From positions 1-8,948 of the forward strand of contig JAITCP010000067.1 in the NCBI GenBank assembly GCA_031283025.1: a DNA stretch of 8,948 bases, read 5' to 3'. Position numbers and translations under genes: made by a program. Positions 1-6,462 of this stretch are shown in pieces. The stretch's first letter is position 1. Every line of letters begins with the position of its first letter. Origin of the DNA: Spirochaetaceae bacterium. Lineage in GTDB: Bacteria; Spirochaetota; Spirochaetia; Treponematales; Breznakiellaceae. The notes beneath the pieces are model-generated. The model was not told the DNA's origin and ran no database searches. It saw nothing but the letters and a program-made list of their open reading frames with translations.

Positions 1-360
1 GCCCTTGTATTCATGATGATCAATAGCCGCCACTTCATCCGTTGGAAGGTCTGTAATGTTGGCGTTTCCTTTCTGCGCGTCTACTAACACCGCCCAGTCC
101 TCGGCTCCCAGCGTATGCGCGTCGGCTGCCCGCACTATAGGCACATTGAACAACTCAAGCATTTTAAGGGAATTGGCTTTCTCTATTTCCTGATCATAGA
201 CAATTGCAAGTTTTTTTATTCCCCGCTGGGAAAGAAGATAGTACAGACCAAGACTGGAGGCGATAGCGTCCGGATCAGGAACATTATGAGGCTGGATAAA
301 AACCTCATCCGGCGCGTCCTTTAGTATATCTGCCAATATATCAAGTTTTGTTTTACTCAT
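1..360 (-). CDS. DHH-family phosphoesterase, N-terminal part (cut by window edge)
   Basis: The minus strand reads open from an ATG at 360-358 to the left edge, giving 120 residues with no stop. Residues 25-32 (HNVPDPDA) are the metal-binding motif I of DHH phosphoesterases. Asp94 in VLVDAQ fits motif II, and D114-H115-H116 is the DHH signature. Family members such as NrnA, RecJ and c-di-AMP phosphodiesterases use these residues to bind Mn2+ and hydrolyse small oligonucleotides or nucleotide phosphates. The spacing looks closest to stand-alone NrnA-type proteins, but the C-terminal DHHA1 half lies outside the window, so the substrate cannot be assigned. The frame stays open upstream to a stop at 417-415 but offers no other ATG, GTG or TTG, so this start is the only choice. 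It has no Shine-Dalgarno sequence. The gene is divergent from the ABC transporter. Confidence 0.9.
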   Translation of the reverse strand, partial: MSKTKLDILADILKDAPDEVFIQPHNVPDPDAIASSLGLYYLLSQRGIKKLAIVYDQEIEKANSLKMLELFNVPIVRAADAHTLGAEDWAVLVDAQKGNANITDLPTDEVAAIDHHEYKG

Positions 361-376
361 AAAAAGAGTATAACAT
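361..376 (-). promoter_or_regulatory. Extended -10 promoter immediately before the DHH gene
   Basis: On the minus strand TGTTATACT (375-367) is an extended -10 element (TGn plus TATACT, one mismatch to TATAAT). It is followed by CTTTTT and then the ATG at 360. A start site about 7 bases after the -10 would fall on or next to the A of ATG, so the transcript would be leaderless. No purine-rich ribosome binding site is present, and no good -35 is visible at 16-18 bp. This is a prediction from sequence only. Confidence 0.45.
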
Positions 377-414
377 AAAAGAAGAAAGGGAGTAGGTTTT
401 TGTTCGTAATCTGG

Positions 415-450
415 TCATGTTGCCAACATGAATAGTTTTCATACAACTAT
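415..450. repeat. Two adjacent small inverted repeats
   Basis: TCATGTT (415-421) and AACATGA (425-431) form a perfect 7-bp stem with a GCC loop. Directly next to it ATAGTT (432-437) and AACTAT (445-450) form a 6-bp stem with a 7-base loop. They lie about 55-90 bp upstream of the DHH start and about 165-200 bp upstream of the ABC start. They could be operator half-sites or remnants of a repeat. Neither is followed by a T-run as an intrinsic terminator would be. Confidence 0.5.
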
Positions 451-473
451 CCCCATTCCCCATTCCCCACTCC
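451..473. repeat. Short tandem heptamer run (CCCCATT type)
   Basis: The plus strand reads CCCCATT CCCCATT CCCCACT CC, about three copies of a 7-base unit with one change in the last copy. It resembles the short tandemly repeated heptamers seen in intergenic DNA of several bacterial groups. It has no coding function and its copy number may vary between strains. Confidence 0.6.
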
Positions 474-499
474 CTTGACTAAATCGCCAAAATATCCCA

Positions 500-557
500 C
501 TGCCCCAATGTCTGGGGGGTGCAGCCATCCAAAAAAGGTGACTGACACTGGGGTGTC
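500..557. repeat. REP-like palindromes
   Basis: CCCCA (503-507) pairs with TGGGG (513-517), and outside it CTGC (500-503) can pair with GCAG (521-524) with a bulge. Next, GACAC (544-548) pairs perfectly with GTGTC (553-557) around a TGGG loop. The GTGACTGACAC and GGGGTGTCT words resemble REP sequences associated with RAYT (Y1-type) transposases, from memory of that family. No such transposase is present here. Confidence 0.45.
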
Positions 558-568
558 TAAGACTATAT

Positions 569-610
569 TTGCAAACTGTAAAAAAAAGTGTATGTTAAGA
601 TTACTAAAAT
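569..610 (+). promoter_or_regulatory. Candidate promoter(s) of the ABC transporter gene
   Basis: Two readings are possible. TTGCAA (569-574) and TATGTT (591-596) form a weak sigma-70-like pair with a 16-bp spacer, giving a leader of roughly 14 bases. Alternatively TAAAAT (605-610, one mismatch to TATAAT) lies 6 bases before the ATG and would give a leaderless transcript, but it has only A-rich sequence at the -35 position. Neither reading leaves a recognisable Shine-Dalgarno sequence. Confidence 0.35.
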
Positions 611-616
611 AAAGCC

Positions 617-2338
617 ATGAATTTACTGTTAAGAATTGCCGCGGAAGCCCGCAAATACCGTCTTCTTCTCTTTCTGGGCGGATTATCCACCCTCTTCCTC
701 ACTTTTCTTAACTTGATTGCCCCGCGGCTTCTTGCGCGGATGACAGGGATTGTCCAGCGCGGCGTTACCGATTTCCGGGAAATACGGATACTAGCCGCGA
801 TCCTGCTCGGCATTTACCTTCTGCGGATTCTCTTCAGATTTTTTGGCAACTATCTGCCCCATATTGCGGCGTGGAAACTGGTGCGCGACCTGCGGATGAA
901 AGTCTACAACCAGATACAGGGGTTTTCGCTGTCGTTTTTTCACAAGAGGCAGACCGGCGATTTGATGAGCCGCGTGGTAAATGACACCGCCACATTTGAA
1001 CAGCTTTACGCCCATGTAATACCCGAAACCATCACCAACGCCGTAACCCTGATTGGCGTTATAGTAATTCTTTTTTCAATAAACTCAACCCTCGCCTTTT
1101 TAACCTGTATCCCAATCCCCTTCATACTCGCGTCCGGCTGGGTGATGATGAAAAAAGTGAGGCCGCGTTTCCGCCAAATGCAGAAGTCCCTCGCGGTGCT
1201 CAATTCCCAATTGCAGGACAATATTTCCGGCATCAGGGAAATACAGGCTTTTGGACAGCACGAAAGAGAGGCCAGCCGAGTCGGTGAAAAGGCGGGAGAG
1301 TTTACCAGCGCGATGCTTTCGGCTTTGAAAATAAACGCGATCTTTCATCCTTCGGTGGAATTTCTCACCGCGTTAGGCACGGTAATAGTCGTCGCCTTCG
1401 GCGGACTTTTCGCTTACCATGCCCGCATTGACGCGGAACAAGTAGTCGCATTCCTCCTGTACCTCGCGCTGTTTTACGCCCCGATAACCGGCCTTGCCCA
1501 GCTTTTGGAAAATGCCCAACTGTCCCTTGCTGGAGCCGAACGTGTTTTGGAGATTCTCGATTCCGCTTCGGAAGTAACCGACAAACACGGAGCGGTTGAG
1601 CTTCCGCCGGTACAGGGGCATATATGTTTTGAAAACGTCAGCTTCCGTTATATTGATGAAACTCCGGTGCTGGAAAATATCAGCTTTGAAGTAAAGCCCG
1701 GGCAGACTTTGGCGTTGGTAGGGCCTACCGGCGTTGGGAAAACAACAATCATCCAGCTTGCCGCGCGGTTTTACGATCCAAAGGCGGGAAGAATTACGAT
1801 TGACGGTTACGACTTGCGCGACGTAACACAAAACAGTTTGAGAAATCAAATGTCTTTGGTGCTGCAAGATACGTTTCTGTTTAACGGCACTATTGCCGAA
1901 AACATCGCCTACGCAAAACCGGCGGCTTCCCAACAGGAGATTGAAGACGCCGCAAAGACCGCCGGAGTTTACGAAGACATCATGGAAATGCCCTCCCAGT
2001 TTGACACGGAAACAGGCGAACGCGGAATACGGCTTTCCGGCGGGCAAAAACAGCGGATCTCCATAGCCCGCGCCGTCCTGCGCGATTCCCCCGTATTGAT
2101 TCTTGATGAAGCGACCGCTTCCGTGGATATGCAGACCGAGGCGCAAATCCAAGCCGCTATTGCCAAAATGCGCGGCAACCGGACGATAATCGCCATAGCC
2201 CACCGGCTCTCTACAATCAAAAACGCCGACATCATTCTGGTTTTAAGAGACGGCAGGATTATACAGCAGGGCAGCCATGACCAGCTTTTACAGGAAGAAG
2301 GTTTGTACAGGGATCTGTATCTGGCGCAGGAAGTGTAA
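617..2338 (+). CDS. ABC exporter half-transporter (fused membrane and ATPase domains)
   Basis: This 573-residue protein is a complete type IV (exporter-type) ABC half-transporter that would act as a homodimer or heterodimer in the inner membrane. Residues about 15-300 form the six-helix membrane domain. The ATPase domain runs from about 335 to 570, with Walker A GPTGVGKT (369-376), Q-loop Gln417, ERG before the signature (468-470), signature LSGGQ (473-477), Walker B VLILDE (493-498) and H-loop His529. All catalytic elements are intact. It belongs to the MsbA/LmrA/multidrug group, but the sequence does not tell whether the cargo is lipid, drug or peptide. No C39 peptidase domain is present. 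An in-frame stop at 605-607 makes ATG617 the first possible start, and no Shine-Dalgarno sequence precedes it. No partner half-transporter gene adjoins it, which favours a homodimer or a partner elsewhere. Confidence 0.95.
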   Translation: MNLLLRIAAEARKYRLLLFLGGLSTLFLTFLNLIAPRLLARMTGIVQRGVTDFREIRILAAILLGIYLLRILFRFFGNYLPHIAAWKLVRDLRMKVYNQIQGFSLSFFHKRQTGDLMSRVVNDTATFEQLYAHVIPETITNAVTLIGVIVILFSINSTLAFLTCIPIPFILASGWVMMKKVRPRFRQMQKSLAVLNSQLQDNISGIREIQAFGQHEREASRVGEKAGEFTSAMLSALKINAIFHPSVEFLTALGTVIVVAFGGLFAYHARIDAEQVVAFLLYLALFYAPITGLAQLLENAQLSLAGAERVLEILDSASEVTDKHGAVELPPVQGHICFENVSFRYIDETPVLENISFEVKPGQTLALVGPTGVGKTTIIQLAARFYDPKAGRITIDGYDLRDVTQNSLRNQMSLVLQDTFLFNGTIAENIAYAKPAASQQEIEDAAKTAGVYEDIMEMPSQFDTETGERGIRLSGGQKQRISIARAVLRDSPVLILDEATASVDMQTEAQIQAAIAKMRGNRTIIAIAHRLSTIKNADIILVLRDGRIIQQGSHDQLLQEEGLYRDLYLAQEV

Positions 2339-2425
2339 GGTTTGGGATGGAACTTTCCGAGCGGCAGTAACACCCCCCTTCACTGCCTCATGGCTATGAA
2401 AATCAACTTTTCCTTTTTACCACCT

Positions 2426-2450
2426 GCCTGCCTGTCTGCCACAGGCAGGC
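2426..2450. repeat. Perfect 10-bp GC-rich hairpin
   Basis: GCCTGCCTGT (2426-2435) and ACAGGCAGGC (2441-2450) form a perfect stem with the loop CTGCC. It interrupts the left arm of the surrounding inverted repeat and has no counterpart in the right arm, so it looks like a later insertion. It has no T-run on either side. It resembles the CCTGCC-type palindromes scattered through many bacterial genomes. Confidence 0.7.
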
Positions 2451-2486
2451 GAACCACGAATTAGCACGAATGGCCTCAATCTCAAT

Positions 2487-2632
2487 AATTAGTGTCTGTC
2501 CACAAAGTCGGTTACTTTGCGGCCAGACCTTACATTTTCTCGCCTAAAGGCTGCGAAAATGCGATTTATAAGGTAGTTGCGGACTAACAGTCCGGGTCCA
2601 TAATGTGTCTACATTATGGACAAACTCTAATT
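2487..2632. mobile_element. MITE-like or REP-cluster element, about 146 bp
   Basis: The ends AATTAGTGTCTGTCCA (2487-2502) and TGGACAAACTCTAATT (2617-2632) are inverted repeats matching at 14 of 16 positions. Inside are four further palindromes: CAAAG/CTTTG (2503-2519), ACCTTA-CATTTTC with GAAAATG and TAAGGT (2527-2574), GGACT/AGTCC (2581-2593) and a perfect 11-bp stem (2596-2621, loop GTCT). The last stem shares TGGAC with the right end, so the two pairings compete. It encodes no protein. A non-autonomous mobile element is the likeliest reading, and a structured RNA is the alternative. A flanking target duplication is not certain. Confidence 0.5.
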
Positions 2633-2731
2633 CGTATATTCGTGCCATTCGTGGTTGAAAATTGATTTCCGTGTCTCATAGCGGCCCCCGTCATGAGATG
2701 GCCGCCTCTTGAATCCCGGCCTGCACGGCTC

Positions 2732-4183
2732 CTAACAAACAAGGTAAAATCCGCATTTCAGGTACAGCGATTCATCGTAACCAACCAGTATGGGATGATC
2801 CGGCGGCTGGTACCGGAAGTCCGTCTGAATAAGCCGCTTTTCCGCATCTGTTGCGGCATCTGCAATCATCCGCTTAAAACGCCCTTCGTCCATTGCCTGA
2901 CTGCACGAACAGCTTACAAGCATTCCTCCCTTTGCAAGCAGCCGCATGGCCCGCAGGTTTATTTCCTTATAACCCCGCAGCGCCCCTTCCAGAGCGGCGC
3001 GGTTTTTGGCAAAGGCAGGGGGATCAAGAATGACAAGATCGTACTTTTCTTTACTTCTATCAGCCTGTCGTAAGAAATCAAAAACATCGGCTTCTATGGT
3101 TTGATAAGCAATGCCGTTAAGGGCGGCGTTTTTTTGCGCCAGATTCAGCGCTGCGGAGGAAGCGTCCACGGCGGTAACAGAAACGGCGGTTGTTTCACTG
3201 GCGCTGTCCGCATGGCTTAATGCCGCTTGCGCCGCCTTGCCCGCTGTAATTCCAAAACCTCCGGTATAGCAAAAGCAATCCAGTATACGAAAGTTTTTTT
3301 TTACATCTCCTGATAAATCTTTTACATCGTCCGAAAGATTTCTTGCCGCCGGCTTTTCTGCCAGCCGTCCCGCGTATTCCCCTGTAAGCCGCCTGTTATT
3401 CCGCTGATCCAGAAAATGTCCGGTTTTTTGGCCTCCCTGTAAATCCGCCAGAAAAGAAAGGCCGTTTTCTGTAATGATAATACCTCCGGCGGGAAAACTG
3501 CCGCAGATAAGGCCGTCCTGCAAAGGCAGCCCTTCCAGTTCCCTCACCGGGGCGGATTTTTCTATAATGCCCGAATAAGCGGTACTGTTGCTGCCAGCGT
3601 CAATCGCATCGGAATTGTTTCTGCCGAAGACTTCTCCGGTTTCCCCAATTTCCTTTAGCGCATCGAGTATCATATCCCGGCGGCAATCCATTCCGTAACT
3701 AAGGAACTGTATCACCAGCCAGGAAGAAGGCTCGACGCTGCCGGCATCACTGCCGTCTGCGGGGCGGCCTACAAAACGGTCAATGATAAGTCCGGGCAAA
3801 GAATCGGCTTCTCCAAAAACCATCCGCGCTGATTCTTTGGAAAGATCATAGCCTGCGGCGATTCGGCGTTCCAGCGCTTCCCTTATCCGCCGCTTGAAAA
3901 ATCCCTTGTCCAATCCTTCTTTCGACGGGCTGTAAATACGGGCTATGATATGAGAGTTGGGATTGACTATGGCCCTGCCCAGATAAACCGGTTTGCCCCG
4001 GATTACCCCTTCTACATCGGCACATTCACCCGCCGTTAGTTCCGCCAGAAAAACAGGCTCTTTTAATTTTGCCGGTATTGCGGCTTTGCCTTCTATGATG
4101 GCGGCAACTTCATTGTCGTATACCCAGGGATGCCCCGCCAATATGCGCCGTTCCTCGCCTGGTTTAAGGATGATTCGTTTCAT
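2732..4183 (-). CDS. rlmI: RlmI-family 23S rRNA (cytosine-C5) methyltransferase
   Basis: The product is a SAM-dependent class I methyltransferase that by family modifies a cytosine of 23S rRNA (C1962 in E. coli RlmI). The N-terminal PUA-like part includes GHPWVYDNEV (17-26). The EEHEE-like middle region follows, then GQKTGHFLDQR (251-261), SAM-binding motif I in LDCFCYTGGFG (301-311), acidic motif AVDAS (338-342), DPPAF (387-391) and SCSCS (424-428), which holds the candidate catalytic cysteines. At 483 residues it exceeds the usual roughly 390-400. The extra length seems to lie in a 188-205 segment, a 270-297 linker with a 7-residue tandem repeat, and about 320-336. The start has a modest purine-rich site (GGCAGG) just upstream and lies 23 bp after the ppk stop, so it is the third gene of the operon. 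Assignment to RlmI rather than a sister subfamily is inferred. Confidence 0.88.
   Translation of the reverse strand: MKRIILKPGEERRILAGHPWVYDNEVAAIIEGKAAIPAKLKEPVFLAELTAGECADVEGVIRGKPVYLGRAIVNPNSHIIARIYSPSKEGLDKGFFKRRIREALERRIAAGYDLSKESARMVFGEADSLPGLIIDRFVGRPADGSDAGSVEPSSWLVIQFLSYGMDCRRDMILDALKEIGETGEVFGRNNSDAIDAGSNSTAYSGIIEKSAPVRELEGLPLQDGLICGSFPAGGIIITENGLSFLADLQGGQKTGHFLDQRNNRRLTGEYAGRLAEKPAARNLSDDVKDLSGDVKKNFRILDCFCYTGGFGITAGKAAQAALSHADSASETTAVSVTAVDASSAALNLAQKNAALNGIAYQTIEADVFDFLRQADRSKEKYDLVILDPPAFAKNRAALEGALRGYKEINLRAMRLLAKGGMLVSCSCSQAMDEGRFKRMIADAATDAEKRLIQTDFRYQPPDHPILVGYDESLYLKCGFYLVC
3300..3341. repeat. Imperfect 21-bp tandem duplication inside the methyltransferase gene
   Basis: Two 21-base units, 3300-3320 and 3321-3341, both begin TTTACATC and match at about 15 of 21 positions. 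They encode the adjacent heptads NLSDDVK and DLSGDVK (about residues 282-295). The repeat is in frame and lies in the linker before the SAM-binding domain, so it lengthens a loop without breaking the protein. Confidence 0.6.
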
Positions 4184-4206
4184 TACCTGCCGTCCATTCC
4201 CGCTGA

Positions 4207-6462
4207 TTACCGCTCATTTTCCGGCGCGCTGCGGCGTACGGTAAATTCCTGCGGCGATTTCCAATGCTGTTCCGCCGCTTTTTCCGCCCGGCTTTGAAGA
4301 TAATCCTGGGCTCTAAAAACTTCCCCGCCTTCCTGCGCTTTTAGCCGTTCCCAATTTCCGTGCCTGTCCAAAATCCACGCATGGGTATTGTCCTTAAAAT
4401 ACGCTTCCAGCATCACTCTTAGTTCTTCCCGTACTCCTTCATCCAGAACGGGGATAAGGAGTTCCACCCGCCGTTCCAGATTGCGGGGCATCCAGTCCGC
4501 GCTGGAAATAAAAAATTCTTCCGCCCCGCCGTGGTTAAAGTAAAAGATTCGGGAATGTTCCAGAAACTGATCGATAATGCTCACCACCTTGATATTTTCG
4601 GAAAGCCCCGGCAGCCCCGGCACCAGGGTACAAACACCCCGGATATTAAGGTTGATGGTTACCCCCGCTTTGGATGCCCGGTAAAGGGCCGCGGCAACAT
4701 CGTCATCAACCAGAGCGTTCATCTTTGCCGTAATACGCCCCGGCAAACCTTCTTTTGCCCGTTTTGCTTCCCGGTCTATCAGATCGATAAGACGCTGTTT
4801 TAGATGGCGCGGGGCGATGACTAAAAAACGCATGGAAAGGGTTGCCGAATAACCGGAGAGCATATTAAAAAGAATTGTGGCGTCATGTCCAAAATCTTCC
4901 CTGCGGCTAAAAAGGGAAAGATCGCTGTAAAGCCGGGCGGTCTTGTCATTGTAATTTCCCGTGGAAAAGTGAAGGTAGCGGACAAGACCCGATTCTTCGC
5001 GGCGTATTACCTGGCATATCTTTGCGTGTACTTTAAGGCGGGCCAGGCCGTAAATGACGATTACCCCCGCCCGTTCAAGCCGGTTTGCCCAGGATATATT
5101 CCGTTCCTCGTCAAAGCGGGCCTTTATTTCCACCAGAGCGGTTACCTGCTTACCGTTCAGGGCCGCCTGTTCCAGGGCGCGGACTATGGGCGAGTTGCCG
5201 CTGGTTCTGTACAGGGTGGTTTTTATGGAAAGCACAAGCGGGTCTGTTGCGGCTTCCTGAAAAAAACGGATCACCGGATCAAATGATTGGTAGGGGAGGG
5301 AAAGCAGTATATCTCCCGCCCCCTGCAGCGTTTCCCAGACCGGAATATCCGGAGAAAAAGCAGGATGAGCGCGGGGTTTTTGTGTTTTAAGTTTTAGCGC
5401 CTCAAAGCCCTGTATCCTGAGTATGCCGTCCAGAGAAACCGGATCAAGAGGGCCGGAGAGGGAAAAAGCATCCCGTTCGGAAAGCCCCAGCCGCCGGATA
5501 ACCGCCTGGGAAATATCTGTAGTTAACGGCGCAGTATCTGTTACTTCCGGGGTTTTGTTCCATGGTGAATAAACAATCTGTACCGCAGGGGATCGATCCC
5601 GGTTGATAAGCACTTCTTCCATTGCTTCTATAAAATCGTCGTCCCTTCTTTCATCTACGGAAAAATCCGCATCCCGGTATATGCGGAAAAGAACGCGTTC
5701 CTTTACTTCATAGCCGGGGAAAAAACTGCCCCCCCACAGCATAAGGAGATCATCCAGCAGCGCCCAGCGCTGGCGCGGCCCGCCGGAATCAATTAGTATT
5801 ACCCTGTCTATGGCGGGAGGAATTTCTACAATGGAAATGCGCCGCTCTGTTTCCGGGATTTCCGGCCCGGCCCCCGCCAAAAGAAAAGCGCCGTAAAGAA
5901 TTCCGTTGGCAATCGCCGGAAGCGGTTCCGGCACAAGCCGCTCAGCAGACTCTGTCGGTAAATCCGGTTTCGCCGACAAATCCGGTTCCGCCGGATCATC
6001 GTCCACGGGGCCAAAACGGAGGGGCGTCAGGGCGGGAAATATTTCCCGCATAAAAAGGGGTTTAAGGTAACCGGTTTCATCGTGGGTAAACGGAGGGCGG
6101 CGCAGTTCCAGACCGCCGGAAGCCAGCGCGGGAAAGATTTCTTCATTAAGGCAGTTGTAGAGTTTGTCGTAGAGTGGCCGGATCATTTCCACAGCGGTAT
6201 CCAGTAACTGCGCCGGGCCTGCCGCCCTTTCGCCCCTTTCAGGGGCATTCCCCTGAAAGGCTGTTTTTGAAAGAGCCGCTCTTTCAAGGACGACGCGTTT
6301 AAGGGCGGCAATGCGAACCATGAAAAATTCGTCAAAGTTGGAAGACACAATAGACAAAAAGCGGAACCGCGCCAGCGGGGGCAGGTCTTTCCGCAGGCCT
6401 TCTTCAAGTATGCGGTTGTTGTAGTTGATCCACGATAATTCCCGGTCCAGGCGTTCGGTCAT
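4207..6462 (-). CDS. ppk1: Polyphosphate kinase 1
   Basis: PPK1 reversibly transfers the gamma-phosphate of ATP to polyphosphate through a phosphohistidine. The N-terminal domain begins LDRELSWINYN and contains SSNFDEFFMVR (40-50). Catalytic residues match E. coli PPK at exact spacing: Arg419 (R375), Arg449 (R405), autophosphorylated His479 (H435) in VHAK, His498 (H454) and His636 (H592). At 751 residues it is about 63 longer than the E. coli enzyme, and roughly 47 of these lie between residues 42 and 419. Two visible extra segments are about 59-80, encoded by twin hairpins, and about 155-176, with a repeated DL-x-P pattern. The start follows AAGGTG at a good distance and overlaps the ppx stop as ATGA. 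The gene is second in a ppx-ppk-rlmI operon. Confidence 0.97.
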   Translation of the reverse strand: MTERLDRELSWINYNNRILEEGLRKDLPPLARFRFLSIVSSNFDEFFMVRIAALKRVVLERAALSKTAFQGNAPERGERAAGPAQLLDTAVEMIRPLYDKLYNCLNEEIFPALASGGLELRRPPFTHDETGYLKPLFMREIFPALTPLRFGPVDDDPAEPDLSAKPDLPTESAERLVPEPLPAIANGILYGAFLLAGAGPEIPETERRISIVEIPPAIDRVILIDSGGPRQRWALLDDLLMLWGGSFFPGYEVKERVLFRIYRDADFSVDERRDDDFIEAMEEVLINRDRSPAVQIVYSPWNKTPEVTDTAPLTTDISQAVIRRLGLSERDAFSLSGPLDPVSLDGILRIQGFEALKLKTQKPRAHPAFSPDIPVWETLQGAGDILLSLPYQSFDPVIRFFQEAATDPLVLSIKTTLYRTSGNSPIVRALEQAALNGKQVTALVEIKARFDEERNISWANRLERAGVIVIYGLARLKVHAKICQVIRREESGLVRYLHFSTGNYNDKTARLYSDLSLFSRREDFGHDATILFNMLSGYSATLSMRFLVIAPRHLKQRLIDLIDREAKRAKEGLPGRITAKMNALVDDDVAAALYRASKAGVTINLNIRGVCTLVPGLPGLSENIKVVSIIDQFLEHSRIFYFNHGGAEEFFISSADWMPRNLERRVELLIPVLDEGVREELRVMLEAYFKDNTHAWILDRHGNWERLKAQEGGEVFRAQDYLQSRAEKAAEQHWKSPQEFTVRRSAPENER
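5952..5995. repeat. 18-bp-period repeat in the ppk insert
   Basis: AAATCCGGTT occurs at 5960-5969 and again at 5978-5987, in the same frame with similar flanks. On the coding strand this gives the low-complexity stretch EPDLSAKPDLPTES, around residues 159-172 of PPK1. It lies between the N-terminal and head domains and looks like a recent short expansion in a surface loop. Confidence 0.5.
6235..6287. repeat. Two perfect hairpins in frame within ppk
   Basis: CCTTTCAGGGG (6235-6245) and CCCCTGAAAGG (6250-6260) form a perfect 11-bp stem with a CATT loop. Six bases on, TTGAAAGAG (6267-6275) and CTCTTTCAA (6279-6287) form a perfect 9-bp stem with a CCG loop. They encode PPK1 residues about 59-76. 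That segment appears roughly ten residues longer than in E. coli PPK and falls between the N-terminal helices. It looks like a palindromic repeat tolerated inside a coding sequence. Confidence 0.75.

Larger units (their letters stand above)
361..616. other. Divergent intergenic region with small repeats
   Basis: This 256-bp spacer lies between the divergent DHH and ABC genes and holds no credible ORF. It contains a perfect 7-bp hairpin (415-431), a second 6-bp hairpin right beside it (432-450), a short CCCCATT-type heptamer run (451-473), two REP-like hairpins (500-524 and 544-557) and the promoter regions of both flanking genes. Confidence 0.7.
2394..2681. repeat. Large imperfect inverted repeat (about 288 bp), nested
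   Basis: The left arm holds CTATGA (2394-2399), AAATCAACTTTTC (about 2400-2412), AACCACGAA (2452-2460) and CACGAATGGC (2465-2474). The right arm holds the same words in reverse complement and mirrored order: TCATAG (2676-2681), GAAAATTGATTTCC (2657-2670) and CGTGCCATTCGTGGTT (2641-2656). The CACGAAT units recur degenerately within each arm. The left arm is longer because a separate perfect hairpin (2426-2450) sits in it, and the centre carries a smaller element (2487-2632). Confidence 0.6.
2339..2731. other. Convergent intergenic repeat island
   Basis: This 393-bp spacer lies between the convergent ends of the ABC gene and the methyltransferase gene and holds no credible ORF. Near the ABC stop GGCAGT (2363-2368) pairs with ACTGCC (2382-2387). 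Near the other end GCGGCC (2681-2686) pairs with GGCCGC (2700-2705). Between them are the nested inverted repeats listed separately. None of the stems is followed by a clear T-run on either strand, so I do not call an intrinsic terminator. The structures may still help end transcription from both sides. Confidence 0.7.

Noticed and set aside
1373..2203. Long minus-strand open frame of 276 codons inside the ABC transporter gene
   Set aside because: It is antisense to a gene with all ABC ATPase motifs intact, and its own translation shows no family features. It is a shadow frame.
2426..2450. Hairpin as intrinsic terminator of the ABC gene or the rlmI operon
   Set aside because: The stem is strong but neither strand has a T-run after it. 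The stem at 2681-2705 fails the same test.
2693..3073. Plus-strand open frame of 126 codons at the end of the methyltransferase gene
   Set aside because: It is antisense to conserved methyltransferase motifs and lacks recognisable protein features.
4885..5286. Plus-strand open frame of 133 codons inside ppk
   Set aside because: It is antisense to the catalytic core of PPK1, where all key residues are conserved, so coding pressure is on the minus strand.
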